Origin: Gammaproteobacteria bacterium | Lineage (GTDB): Bacteria; Pseudomonadota; Gammaproteobacteria; GRL18 | Direction of reading: 5' to 3' | Assembly (NCBI GenBank): GCA_028571885.1 | Contig: JAPVVU010000037.1 | Span: 1 to 13,586 of the forward strand | Length of the DNA stretch: 13,586 nucleotides | Shown here: piece by piece, positions 1 to 5,930 of the stretch | Layout of the letters: the number at the start of each line of letters is the position of its first letter | Position numbering within the stretch: position 1 is the first letter of the stretch | Notes under the pieces: model-generated | What the model was told of the DNA's origin: nothing | Seen by the model: the letters and a program-made list of their open reading frames with translations, nothing else | Databases searched by the model: none | Program-made: the position numbers and the translations under genes

Positions 1-320
1 CAGAGGAAATGACTGAAACAGACAAACAAATAGAGACTGCAAATAATCAGTCCAGTGAACCTGATGAGGTTCTGCAGAAGCTGCAGCTAAGCAATGCTCT
101 GCTCAAAGGGATAAATTCTCTGCCAGAGGAACAAAAAGAAGTGTTTTTACTGCATGAAAAAAGCGCGCTGACACTTCAGGAAATTGCACTGATCACAGAG
201 AGTTCATTTGAAAGCACTAAAAGCCGCCTGCGCTATGCAGTTAAGAAATTACGTCAACATATGACTCAATATCTGGATGACCAGTATCTGCCCGGTCATC
301 CAACGAAAAAGCAATTATGA
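1..320 (+). CDS. Sigma-70 family (ECF-like) RNA polymerase sigma factor, 3' part
   Basis: This is the C-terminal part of a sigma factor, which directs RNA polymerase to a promoter set. The frame is open to the left edge (two Glu codons precede the ATG at 9), so that Met is probably internal and the gene starts outside the window. The visible 100 or so residues hold sigma region 4: LPEEQKEVFLLHEKSALTLQ, then EIALITESSFESTKSRLRYA and VKKLRQHM. That is the typical helix-turn-helix that contacts the -35 element in ECF sigma factors (family knowledge). The stop TGA overlaps an ATG at 317 inside a 14-bp tandem repeat. The next gene, a membrane protein starting 24 bp later, is probably its anti-sigma partner, so the two likely form one operon. 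Region 2 is not visible, so the sigma subgroup cannot be assigned. Confidence 0.88.
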   Translation, partial: EEMTETDKQIETANNQSSEPDEVLQKLQLSNALLKGINSLPEEQKEVFLLHEKSALTLQEIALITESSFESTKSRLRYAVKKLRQHMTQYLDDQYLPGHPTKKQL

Positions 321-350
321 ATAAATTCTTATGAATAACTTCTTATGAAC
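317..350 (+). repeat. 14-bp tandem repeat at the sigma/anti-sigma junction
   Basis: Two near-identical units, ATGAATAAATTCTT (317-330) and ATGAATAACTTCTT (331-344), are followed by a third partial unit ATGAAC that provides the start codon of the next gene at 345. Each unit begins with ATG. The first ATG overlaps the TGA stop of the sigma gene. The first two ATGs open only very short frames, so 345 is the real start. No clear Shine-Dalgarno precedes 345, which suggests translational coupling. Unit 2 differs from unit 1 at one base. Confidence 0.8.
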
Positions 351-1169
351 AAAAAAAACCACTCAACATCATCGCATAATAGTCAGGATGAGGCATTTTT
401 TGAAGACTACCTGCAGGGAAATTCACAGCTATCCGATCTTTACCAAAAAGCAGACAGTCCTGAACCCTCTGAAGAGCTTAATCAAAGCATTCTTTCAGCT
501 GCTGAAGCCTCTACAGAAAAGAGTTCTTCAGTCACTCCTGTAAGAACCCACTGGTGGGCTCAGCCCGCCTCGTGGGCAGCCTCAGTTGCCATTTTTTCTC
601 TGGTGGGTCTTTTGGCACATAACACCTGGCTGGCAGAACAGGATGCCTCAGAAAAAGACTTTTTCCAGAAGCCTTCTATAAACAACCGTTCGTTATCCAC
701 GCCATTACCGGGCAAAGTCAAAGCTGAGTCAGACTTTCAGACAACCCCTTCAGCAAAGCCGCTGGCACAGGCAAAGAAACGTATTCCTCAAGAAGAAAAA
801 AATGACAGCCGAAAACTGTTGTATAAAATAAAACCTGCACCCGTTATGCAGGCTGCACCAGCCTACATGAAACGCAATAAGACTGGCGCTGTATCAGATG
901 AAGTTAATGCGCATATTGAGGCGCTGGAATATGCCGGTGCCCCCAGACAATCCCTGTCTGAAATGGAACAAAAAAAACAGCTAAGTCCCCCGGCAAAAAA
1001 AAGATATAAAGCCCATTCAACCGAGCAGCAGCTTTGGCTGGAAAAAATCAGTCAATTAATAAAAGATAATCAGCCTGATAAAGCTCGGGAATTGCTGTTC
1101 CAGTTTAGGCTAAAATACCCTGATTACCCCATAGACCCTGTAATTCTTCAGCATTTATCCCCATATTAA
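345..1169 (+). CDS. Single-pass membrane protein, probable anti-sigma factor
   Basis: A 274-residue protein. Residues 1-70 are a polar, acidic cytoplasmic-type region whose pattern (FFEDYLQGNSQLSDLYQKA, then PEPSEELNQSILSAA) is one I associate with a family next to ECF sigma genes in gammaproteobacteria. One hydrophobic segment lies at about 73-92 (QPASWAASVAIFSLVGLLAH). Residues 95-220 are low-complexity, Lys/Pro/Ala-rich and probably periplasmic. The C-terminus has a conserved-looking helical block at about 226-264 (LWLEKISQLIKDNQPDKA, then the YPDYP motif at 258-262). Membrane topology and position directly behind a sigma gene support an anti-sigma role, which is inference. The HxxxCxxC zinc motif of classical zinc-binding anti-sigma domains is absent; the protein has no Cys at all. 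It could instead be a membrane partner of another kind. Confidence 0.6.
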   Translation: MNKKNHSTSSHNSQDEAFFEDYLQGNSQLSDLYQKADSPEPSEELNQSILSAAEASTEKSSSVTPVRTHWWAQPASWAASVAIFSLVGLLAHNTWLAEQDASEKDFFQKPSINNRSLSTPLPGKVKAESDFQTTPSAKPLAQAKKRIPQEEKNDSRKLLYKIKPAPVMQAAPAYMKRNKTGAVSDEVNAHIEALEYAGAPRQSLSEMEQKKQLSPPAKKRYKAHSTEQQLWLEKISQLIKDNQPDKARELLFQFRLKYPDYPIDPVILQHLSPY

Positions 1170-1225
1170 AAGACTCTTAGAATTTTTAGCCTCCTACAAA
1201 CCCAAGAAAGACGAACCCAGGAAAT

Positions 1226-1843
1226 ATGAAAGAACACAACCCAATTGAAATAAACCTGCACAAAAAATCTCGCCTTTTGGAAATTAGTTTTGATACAGGA
1301 GAAAACTATAGATTAAGTTGTGAGTATTTACGTACTCATGGAAAATCAGCTGAAATCAAGGCATCTGATACGCCCGTTGCTGGTAAAATCAATGTCAATA
1401 TTGATTCAATTGAAGCCCAGGGCAATTACGCGCTCAGACTCTTTTTTGATGATGGTTATGATCAGGGTATTTATTCATGGGAAACCCTTTATGAACTGGG
1501 TAAAAATTACGACGACAACTGGGCGCAATATCTTGCTTCTTTGGAAAAATACAAGCTGAATCGAGGCGAATCAGACTCGATTCATAATGGCCCTGCTGTT
1601 ATTACGATTCTATATTTTATGGATAAACTGATTGCCTTTACTAAAGAGGAAGAACAATTAGAATTGCCCGAAGGTATTAACACCGTTGAGCAATTGCTTG
1701 AATTACTCAGTAAGCGTGGTAATCGCTGGGCACGAGCATTTACCGCAGACAGTATACAGTTTACGGTGAACAAGGAATTTGCTGAACTTTTTACTGTACT
1801 TGAACATGATGATGAAATTGCCTTTATCCCTAAGTCAAAATAG
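1226..1843 (+). CDS. DUF971 (GBBH-like N-terminal) domain fused to a MoaD/ThiS-like domain
   Basis: A 205-residue two-domain protein. Residues 5-105 match the DUF971 / gamma-butyrobetaine hydroxylase-like N-terminal domain: EINLHKKSRLLEISFDTGEN, SCEYLRTHGKSAEI, then NYALRLFFDDGYDQGIYSWE and LYELG. Residues 124-205 match the MoaD/ThiS beta-grasp fold: ITILYFMDKLIAFTKEEEQL, ELPEGINTVEQLLELLSKRG, VNKEF and HDDEIAFIP. MoaD and ThiS work as sulfur carriers through a C-terminal Gly-Gly; here the chain ends FIPKSK, so that chemistry should be lost. In plant HCF101 a DUF971 domain is attached to an Fe-S scaffold ATPase, so a link to metal or sulfur handling is possible (inference). AGGA sits just ahead of the ATG. 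The next gene starts 3 bp after the stop, so the two are probably translationally coupled. Domain calls are firm; function is unknown. Confidence 0.8.
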   Translation: MKEHNPIEINLHKKSRLLEISFDTGENYRLSCEYLRTHGKSAEIKASDTPVAGKINVNIDSIEAQGNYALRLFFDDGYDQGIYSWETLYELGKNYDDNWAQYLASLEKYKLNRGESDSIHNGPAVITILYFMDKLIAFTKEEEQLELPEGINTVEQLLELLSKRGNRWARAFTADSIQFTVNKEFAELFTVLEHDDEIAFIPKSK

Positions 1844-1846
1844 CCG

Positions 1847-2179
1847 ATGACCAGGCTGATTAATGCTTTACAAAGCTGGGGGACTGCTGACTTTAAAAAA
1901 ATCTTAAAGCAGGAACTTGAGGCATTGGATAGTGATGCTTTACCTCTGGATAAAGCCACCTGTCAGGGTGGTAAAGCGGATGGTTCTAATATTGCGGCTT
2001 TGATTAATTCTGCCACAGAAAATGACACTACAATTCAAGTAAACGTGGGGGTTTTCTTTGATGAAATAATTGCCGGCTGCAATTGTGGTGATGATCCTAT
2101 GGCCGAAAATACCTATTGTGACCTACTGATTTCTATTGATAAAATAACGGCTGAAACTGACTTTGCCCTAAAGCCTTAA
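1847..2179 (+). CDS. Small conserved hypothetical protein with CxC...C motif
   Basis: A 110-residue soluble protein with no signal peptide or membrane segment. It opens MTRLINALQSWGTADFKKIL and has a cysteine cluster near the C-terminus, AGCNCGDDP with Cys78 and Cys80, then Cys91 in TYCDLLISIDK; Cys39 is a further one. The spacing C-x-C-x10-C followed by an acidic stretch is compatible with metal or Fe-S binding, but that is inference. I recognise the general pattern as a conserved hypothetical of proteobacteria and cannot assign a function. It starts 3 bp after the DUF971-MoaD stop codon, which argues for one transcript and perhaps a shared pathway. The TAA stop lies inside a short repeat shared with the end of greB, which converges from the other side. 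Confidence 0.7.
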   Translation: MTRLINALQSWGTADFKKILKQELEALDSDALPLDKATCQGGKADGSNIAALINSATENDTTIQVNVGVFFDEIIAGCNCGDDPMAENTYCDLLISIDKITAETDFALKP

Positions 2180-2225
2180 GCGAATCTCTATAGCCCTAAG
2201 CGAACCCAAAAAAGCCCTAAGCAAA
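2173..2225. repeat. Three GCCYTAAGCRAA units between convergent gene ends
   Basis: The 12-bp motif occurs at 2173-2184 (GCCTTAAGCGAA), 2193-2204 (GCCCTAAGCGAA) and 2214-2225 (GCCCTAAGCAAA), with periods of 20 and 21 bp. The first copy supplies the TAA stop of the upstream gene and the third supplies the TAG stop of greB on the other strand. The 37-bp gap between the two genes is almost entirely this repeat, and I see no intrinsic terminator in it. Confidence 0.75.
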
Positions 2226-2723
2226 TGGCACGTATTGTACTTTACTTAAATAATATTCCAGCACACCATTAGGTCCCTGCACTGAAATATCATCCCCTTC
2301 CCTTTTATTTAAAAGCGCCTGAGCAAGCGGTGAATCCATACTGATAAATCCCAGCTTTACATCAAATTCATCGGGCCCGACAATCCGAAATTGTTTTACA
2401 TTGCCCTCTTCATCTTCTAACTCAACCCAGGCACCAAAAAAAACCTTTGTTTTATCTTCCGGGATGCGATCAACTTCCACCATATCATCCAGCCGTTTCG
2501 ACAGAAAACGCACCCGCGAATCAATCTCTCTGAGTTGCTTTTTACCATAGATATATTCTGCATTTTCACTTCGATCACCCTGGGCCGCCGCCTCTGACAC
2601 TGATTGTGTCACAACCGGGCGCTTTTCTTTCCATAAATAGCGTAATTCCTCTTCCATACGAGCTTTACCCTCTGGGGTAATATACTTTGAAGATGGTTTG
2701 CGTGGCGGGCGATAACGTCCCAT
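2217..2723 (-). CDS. greB: Transcript cleavage factor GreB
   Basis: A 168-residue GreB, close to the usual length. Gre factors enter the RNA polymerase secondary channel and stimulate cleavage of backtracked transcripts. The N-terminal coiled coil runs over about residues 17-85, with the tip motif AAAQGDRSENAEYIYGKKQL carrying the acidic pair Asp50 and Glu53 that coordinates catalytic Mg in the family. The C-terminal FKBP-like domain (about 90-168) includes FFGAWVELEDEEGN, FRIVGPDEFD and MDSPLAQALLNKREGDDISV, and the chain ends in a GreB-type LEYYLSKVQY. The basic N-terminus (RYRPPRKPS) fits GreB rather than GreA. It is transcribed away from prc; a possible weak Shine-Dalgarno (TAGGA) lies about 12 nt ahead of the ATG. 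It converges tightly on the preceding gene pair. Confidence 0.95.
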   Translation of the reverse strand: MGRYRPPRKPSSKYITPEGKARMEEELRYLWKEKRPVVTQSVSEAAAQGDRSENAEYIYGKKQLREIDSRVRFLSKRLDDMVEVDRIPEDKTKVFFGAWVELEDEEGNVKQFRIVGPDEFDVKLGFISMDSPLAQALLNKREGDDISVQGPNGVLEYYLSKVQYVPFA

Positions 2724-2883
2724 AAATCAAAATTCCTATCGTAAAAGTCTAAAAAAGAGCCTAAGTCTCATCAAAAATAAGATAAAGTGTTATTTTTCAG
2801 TCATTTTATTCTATTTTCATTTAAAAACATGAAAACAGTCACTATATATTAAATTAATCTCAGAAATAGTGCCTGAGTGGTGT

Positions 2884-2913
2884 ATTATAAAGACTATGAT
2901 TATAAAGACTATG
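2884..2913. repeat. Perfect 15-bp tandem duplication upstream of the prc promoter
   Basis: ATTATAAAGACTATG occurs twice head to tail (2884-2898 and 2899-2913) with no mismatches. It ends 6 bp before the predicted -35 box of prc, so a change in copy number would alter the sequence just upstream of the promoter, where UP elements or activators usually act. Confidence 0.9.
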
Positions 2914-2919
2914 AACTGA

Positions 2920-2949
2920 CTGACAAATTAACTGTCTATTACCTATAAT
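2920..2949 (+). promoter_or_regulatory. Predicted sigma-70 promoter for prc
   Basis: The -35 box CTGACA (2920-2925, 5 of 6 consensus) and -10 box TATAAT (2944-2949, 6 of 6) are separated by 18 bp. Transcription would start near 2956, giving a leader of about 85 nt before the ATG at 3043. This is the best promoter match I found in the window. Confidence 0.7.
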
Positions 2950-3042
2950 GAACATTAACTTTAGATTTAAGTAAGCCGCCCTGCGCCAGATATTCGCCTG
3001 AGCTAAGCAACAATCTCTAGTTTAATTCCAGCATACACAAAA

Positions 3043-5250
3043 ATGAAGAAGCTATTTATGTCAAAATTGTTAAGACTATCCTTTCAATCATCAGCTTTTG
3101 GTCTACCTCCTCTTAATATACAAAGAAGGCTGCTGAACTTACTCATTGCAACAGTCATTGCGACTGTTTTTCTGGGCATCCCCTTACTTTCTATCGCTAA
3201 AGTTTATAATGTCGAAGAATATATTCACCCTGTCACACCCGCAAAAGAACACGCTAAACTCAGTTTTGTCATTGCCAAACAACTGCAATATCAGCATTAT
3301 CGCCAAATGGTACTGGATGATAAATTATCATCTACCGTGTTCGATGCCTTTTTAAAATCTCTGGATCCTAATCGCACCTTTTTTCTTGCCTCAGACATTA
3401 AAAGTTTTGAAAAATTTCGTTTCCTCATTGACAATAATTTTCGCCGCGGTGAATTAGAAAATGCTTTTTCTACCTTTAATCTTTATCAAAAACGTCATAC
3501 AGAACGTCTGGTTTACACTCTAAATTTGCTTGAAAACAAATACGATAAACTCGATTTTAGCAAAAAGGAAGAACTCGTCCTTGAAAGAGATGAAATGCCA
3601 TGGCCTGCCAATGAAAAAGAACAAAATGATCTGACTCGCCGACAACTTAAAAATGTCATTATCAGTTTTAAACTGGCAGGAAAAGATGATAAGGAAATTC
3701 AGGAATTACTCATAAAACGCTATAAAAATCAGCTCAATCGAATTAAGCAGACAAACAATGAAGATGCCTTTAGAATCTATATGAATGCATTGGCTGAATC
3801 CTATGATCCGCATACTCAATATTTTTCACCTCGAATTTCTGAAAATTTTGATATTCAAATGAGCTTGTCTCTGGAAGGCATTGGTGCCATGCTGCAATCA
3901 GAAGATGGTTACACTAAGGTCAAACGTCTGGTACCTGCAGGACCTGCTGAAAAAGCAGGCCAGTTAAAAGCAGGGGATCGTATTGTCGGTGTTGCTCAGG
4001 GTGTTGACGGTGATATGATTGATGTCATTGGCTGGCGACTGGATGATGTCGTACAGCTGATTCGGGGCAAAAAAGGCACTACCGTCCGTCTGGAACTCAT
4101 CCCGCAAAAAACAAAAGATGAGCATAAAACCAAGACCATTCAGATTGTCCGAAATACCGTTAAATTAGAGGAACAGGCAGCCAAAAAAGAAATTATTGAA
4201 GTCACTGAAAATGGCATAAAACGAAAAATCGGGGTCATTGACATTCCTGCATTTTACATTGACTTTAAAGGCGCACAGGCTGGTGAGCCTGACTACAAGA
4301 GTACCACTCGTGATGTAAAAAAACTCATTAATGAATTACAACAGGAAAATATTGACGGCCTGGTAATTGACCTGAGAAATAACGGTGGCGGTTCATTACA
4401 GGAAGTTAATTCTCTGGTTGGCTTATTCATTAAATCCGGACCAACCGTTCAGGTAAAAGCGGCCGATGGCCGAATTGCCCAATTAAATGATGAAAGTGAT
4501 GAAATAACCTATCAAGGGCCTCTGGCTGTTTTAGTCAATCGCTTGAGCGCCTCTGCTTCAGAAATTTTTGCTGGTGCTATCCAGGATTATAATCGGGGCC
4601 TCATTATCGGTAATCAGACCTTTGGTAAAGGTACAGTTCAGGCGCTGCAGCAATTAGAGCAGGGTCAGATAAAGCTGACTCATGCTAAATTTTATCGAAT
4701 TTCCGGCGATAGTACTCAAAATCTGGGTGTCATACCTGACATTACTTTTCCTGCACTTTATGATAAAGATGATATTGGTGAAAGCTCTTTACCTGAGGCA
4801 TTGCCCTGGGATAAAGTAAAAAATGCTGAATTTCAACATTCTCCAGCGTTCAATAGCCTGTTCCCTACTCTCAAAGAAAAACACCAAAAGCGCAGCAAGT
4901 CTGATCCTGATTTCCTTTATATTCAGGAAACAGTCGCCCGAATTGATAAAAAGAAAGATCAGAAAATATTATCTCTGAATTATAAAACAAGGCAGAAAGA
5001 ATATCAGGAATCTCGTCAGGAACAATTAGAAATTGAAAATAAACGCCGTATAGCCAAGGGAGAGAAGCCTTATAAGAACATCAAAGAACTGGATGATGAA
5101 GAGGATGTTCTGGGTCTAAACAAAGAGCATGAAGATGAAGAGGATGAAGATGACAAAAAAGACAGTGACAGTCGTACATTTCTCCTGGAATCAGCCAATA
5201 TCTTAGTGGATTATATCCAGTTAAAGCAGAATTCCATAGTTCATAAATAA
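3043..5250 (+). CDS. prc: Tail-specific (carboxy-terminal processing) protease Prc/Tsp
   Basis: A 735-residue S41-family serine protease of the periplasm that trims or degrades proteins from their C-termini. Order: N-terminal hydrophobic segment at about 31-52 (an uncleaved anchor or long signal peptide after about 30 polar residues), N-terminal helical domain, PDZ domain at about 274-365 (LEGIGAMLQSEDGYTKVKRL, AGPAEKAGQLKAGDRIVGV), protease core, and C-terminal helical domain. The catalytic residues, by spacing to E. coli Ser430/Asp441/Lys455, are Ser504 (in LSASASEIFAGA), Asp515 and Lys529 (TFGKGTVQ). Length is slightly above the E. coli enzyme. An unusual acidic run occupies about 683-709. 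No good Shine-Dalgarno precedes 3043; an in-frame ATG at 3058 is an alternative. It has its own promoter and is probably monocistronic. Confidence 0.95.
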   Translation: MKKLFMSKLLRLSFQSSAFGLPPLNIQRRLLNLLIATVIATVFLGIPLLSIAKVYNVEEYIHPVTPAKEHAKLSFVIAKQLQYQHYRQMVLDDKLSSTVFDAFLKSLDPNRTFFLASDIKSFEKFRFLIDNNFRRGELENAFSTFNLYQKRHTERLVYTLNLLENKYDKLDFSKKEELVLERDEMPWPANEKEQNDLTRRQLKNVIISFKLAGKDDKEIQELLIKRYKNQLNRIKQTNNEDAFRIYMNALAESYDPHTQYFSPRISENFDIQMSLSLEGIGAMLQSEDGYTKVKRLVPAGPAEKAGQLKAGDRIVGVAQGVDGDMIDVIGWRLDDVVQLIRGKKGTTVRLELIPQKTKDEHKTKTIQIVRNTVKLEEQAAKKEIIEVTENGIKRKIGVIDIPAFYIDFKGAQAGEPDYKSTTRDVKKLINELQQENIDGLVIDLRNNGGGSLQEVNSLVGLFIKSGPTVQVKAADGRIAQLNDESDEITYQGPLAVLVNRLSASASEIFAGAIQDYNRGLIIGNQTFGKGTVQALQQLEQGQIKLTHAKFYRISGDSTQNLGVIPDITFPALYDKDDIGESSLPEALPWDKVKNAEFQHSPAFNSLFPTLKEKHQKRSKSDPDFLYIQETVARIDKKKDQKILSLNYKTRQKEYQESRQEQLEIENKRRIAKGEKPYKNIKELDDEEDVLGLNKEHEDEEDEDDKKDSDSRTFLLESANILVDYIQLKQNSIVHK

Positions 5251-5279
5251 GAATTCATAAGTAAGAGTTCGTCAGTAAA
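5238..5279. repeat. Three degenerate 14-bp units over the prc stop codon
   Basis: AGTTCATAAATAAG (5238-5251), AATTCATAAGTAAG (5252-5265) and AGTTCGTCAGTAAA (5266-5279) lie head to tail. The first copy contains the TAA stop of prc. Copies 1 and 2 differ at two positions; copy 3 is more diverged. Confidence 0.65.
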
Positions 5280-5309
5280 TGGTTTCAGAACAACCCATGA
5301 AACCATTTA
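5276..5309 (+). terminator. Stem-loop downstream of prc
   Basis: A perfect 12-bp inverted repeat, TAAATGGTTTCA (5276-5287) and TGAAACCATTTA (5298-5309), encloses a 10-nt loop. It lies 26 bp after the prc stop. No long T tract follows, so it may be a weak terminator or a 3'-end stabilising hairpin rather than a classic intrinsic terminator. Confidence 0.55.
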
Positions 5310-5594
5310 TATTTCATAGAGTTACATCCGACTAATTGTTTTTTCTTCAACATTTCTCATCAACATCCTGAATTATAAACCAATTATCAATTAGGCCTTT
5401 TTTTTTCATCATTTTTCTTGCTCAATACAAATTCCTATTCCATAGTTAACTATAATTCTCGAATAATTATTAAAATCGACTGATTATTTTAGAACAAAGC
5501 CGCAAAAACAGTTGGTGAAAATAGCATTTAACTGACGTTTTAACTTATATTTCAAGTATGAAGCGGTTATCATTTAATAATGAGGGAGTATAGA
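5310..5594. other. AT-rich gene-free stretch between prc and the 72-residue ORF
   Basis: About 285 bp without a credible ORF. It holds a second terminator-like element (5367-5406), a 12-bp palindrome ATAGTTAACTAT (5442-5453) overlapping a TATAAT at 5451-5456 that has no good -35 box at normal spacing, and a clear Shine-Dalgarno (GGAG, 5585-5588) for the small gene at 5595. The palindrome could be an operator over a -10 box, but the resulting leader of about 135 nt makes this uncertain. Confidence 0.5.
5367..5406 (+). terminator. Candidate intrinsic terminator with T9 tract
   Basis: CCTGAATT (5367-5374) can pair with AATTAGG (5389-5395) with one bulged G, and a run of nine T (5398-5406) follows after CC. 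The stem is short and AT-rich, so the T tract is the stronger part of the evidence. It would catch transcripts passing the prc hairpin. Confidence 0.4.
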
Positions 5595-5813
5595 ATGTTT
5601 CATTACACAAAACTTGATCTGTTTTGCAATGATGTAAAAATATATGCTGATGCGGATGGCTATGTACCTGAAGCAGAAGATATTTGTCTGGATTTCAGCT
5701 ATCCTGAAGAAAAGTTCAAAAACCTTAAAAATTGGACCCAGCACATAAAAAACTCTGTTCATGCAACCCGTTCAGCCCAGCAAAAACTACACGCCTGGCG
5801 GAATCGACTATAA
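5595..5813 (+). CDS. Small hypothetical protein, 72 residues
   Basis: I do not recognise this protein. I chose the ATG at 5595 over the in-frame ATG at 5580 because GGAG at 5585-5588 is ideally spaced (6 nt) for 5595, whereas 5580 lies upstream of it. The product is soluble, with no signal or membrane segment. The first half is acidic and aromatic (KIYADADGYVPEAEDICLDF), with Cys11 and Cys30, and the last third is basic (HATRSAQQKLHAWRNRL). An acidic head with a basic tail could suit protein or nucleic-acid binding, but nothing specific can be claimed. It stands alone between prc and the convergent recQ and is followed by a long inverted heptamer array ending in T7, a likely terminator. Confidence 0.6.
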   Translation: MFHYTKLDLFCNDVKIYADADGYVPEAEDICLDFSYPEEKFKNLKNWTQHIKNSVHATRSAQQKLHAWRNRL

Positions 5814-5819
5814 AGAGAT

Positions 5820-5930
5820 AAGTTGTAAGTCGTAAGTCATCATAGTTTCAGTTATATGTAATTGAATATGTATGCTTTTTCTTTTGATTTATGACTTACA
5901 ACTTACAACTTACAACTTACGACTTTTTTT
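5820..5930. repeat. Inverted array of 7-bp repeats, probable bidirectional terminator
   Basis: The right side holds four head-to-tail heptamers, ACTTACA at 5894, 5901 and 5908, and ACTTACG at 5915-5921. The left side (5820-5840) holds two and a half copies of the same heptamer in inverted orientation (AGTTGTA, AGTCGTA, AGTCAT). The left arm can pair with 5891-5911 at 20 of 21 positions around a 50-nt AT-rich spacer. T7 (5924-5930) follows on the plus strand and overlaps the recQ stop codon. The position between convergent genes suits a terminator; the repeat structure suggests expansion by slippage. Confidence 0.75.

Larger units (their letters stand above)
2724..3042. other. Divergent greB/prc intergenic region
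   Basis: About 320 bp of very AT-rich sequence with no credible ORF. It contains a weak inverted repeat (TTTTCAT at 2814-2820 and ATGAAAA at 2829-2835), a perfect 15-bp tandem duplication (2884-2913) and a strong sigma-70-type promoter for prc (2920-2949). No clear greB promoter could be picked out on the minus strand. The last 70 bp, richer in GC, would be the prc leader. Confidence 0.7.

Noticed and set aside
1582..1959. Minus-strand open frame of 125 codons across the DUF971-MoaD and CxC genes
   Set aside because: It is antisense to two overlapping recognisable proteins; its Ser/Leu-rich composition is typical of a complement of coding sequence.
5894..5921. Heptamer run as a CRISPR array
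   Set aside because: The units are 7 bp, contiguous and without spacers.
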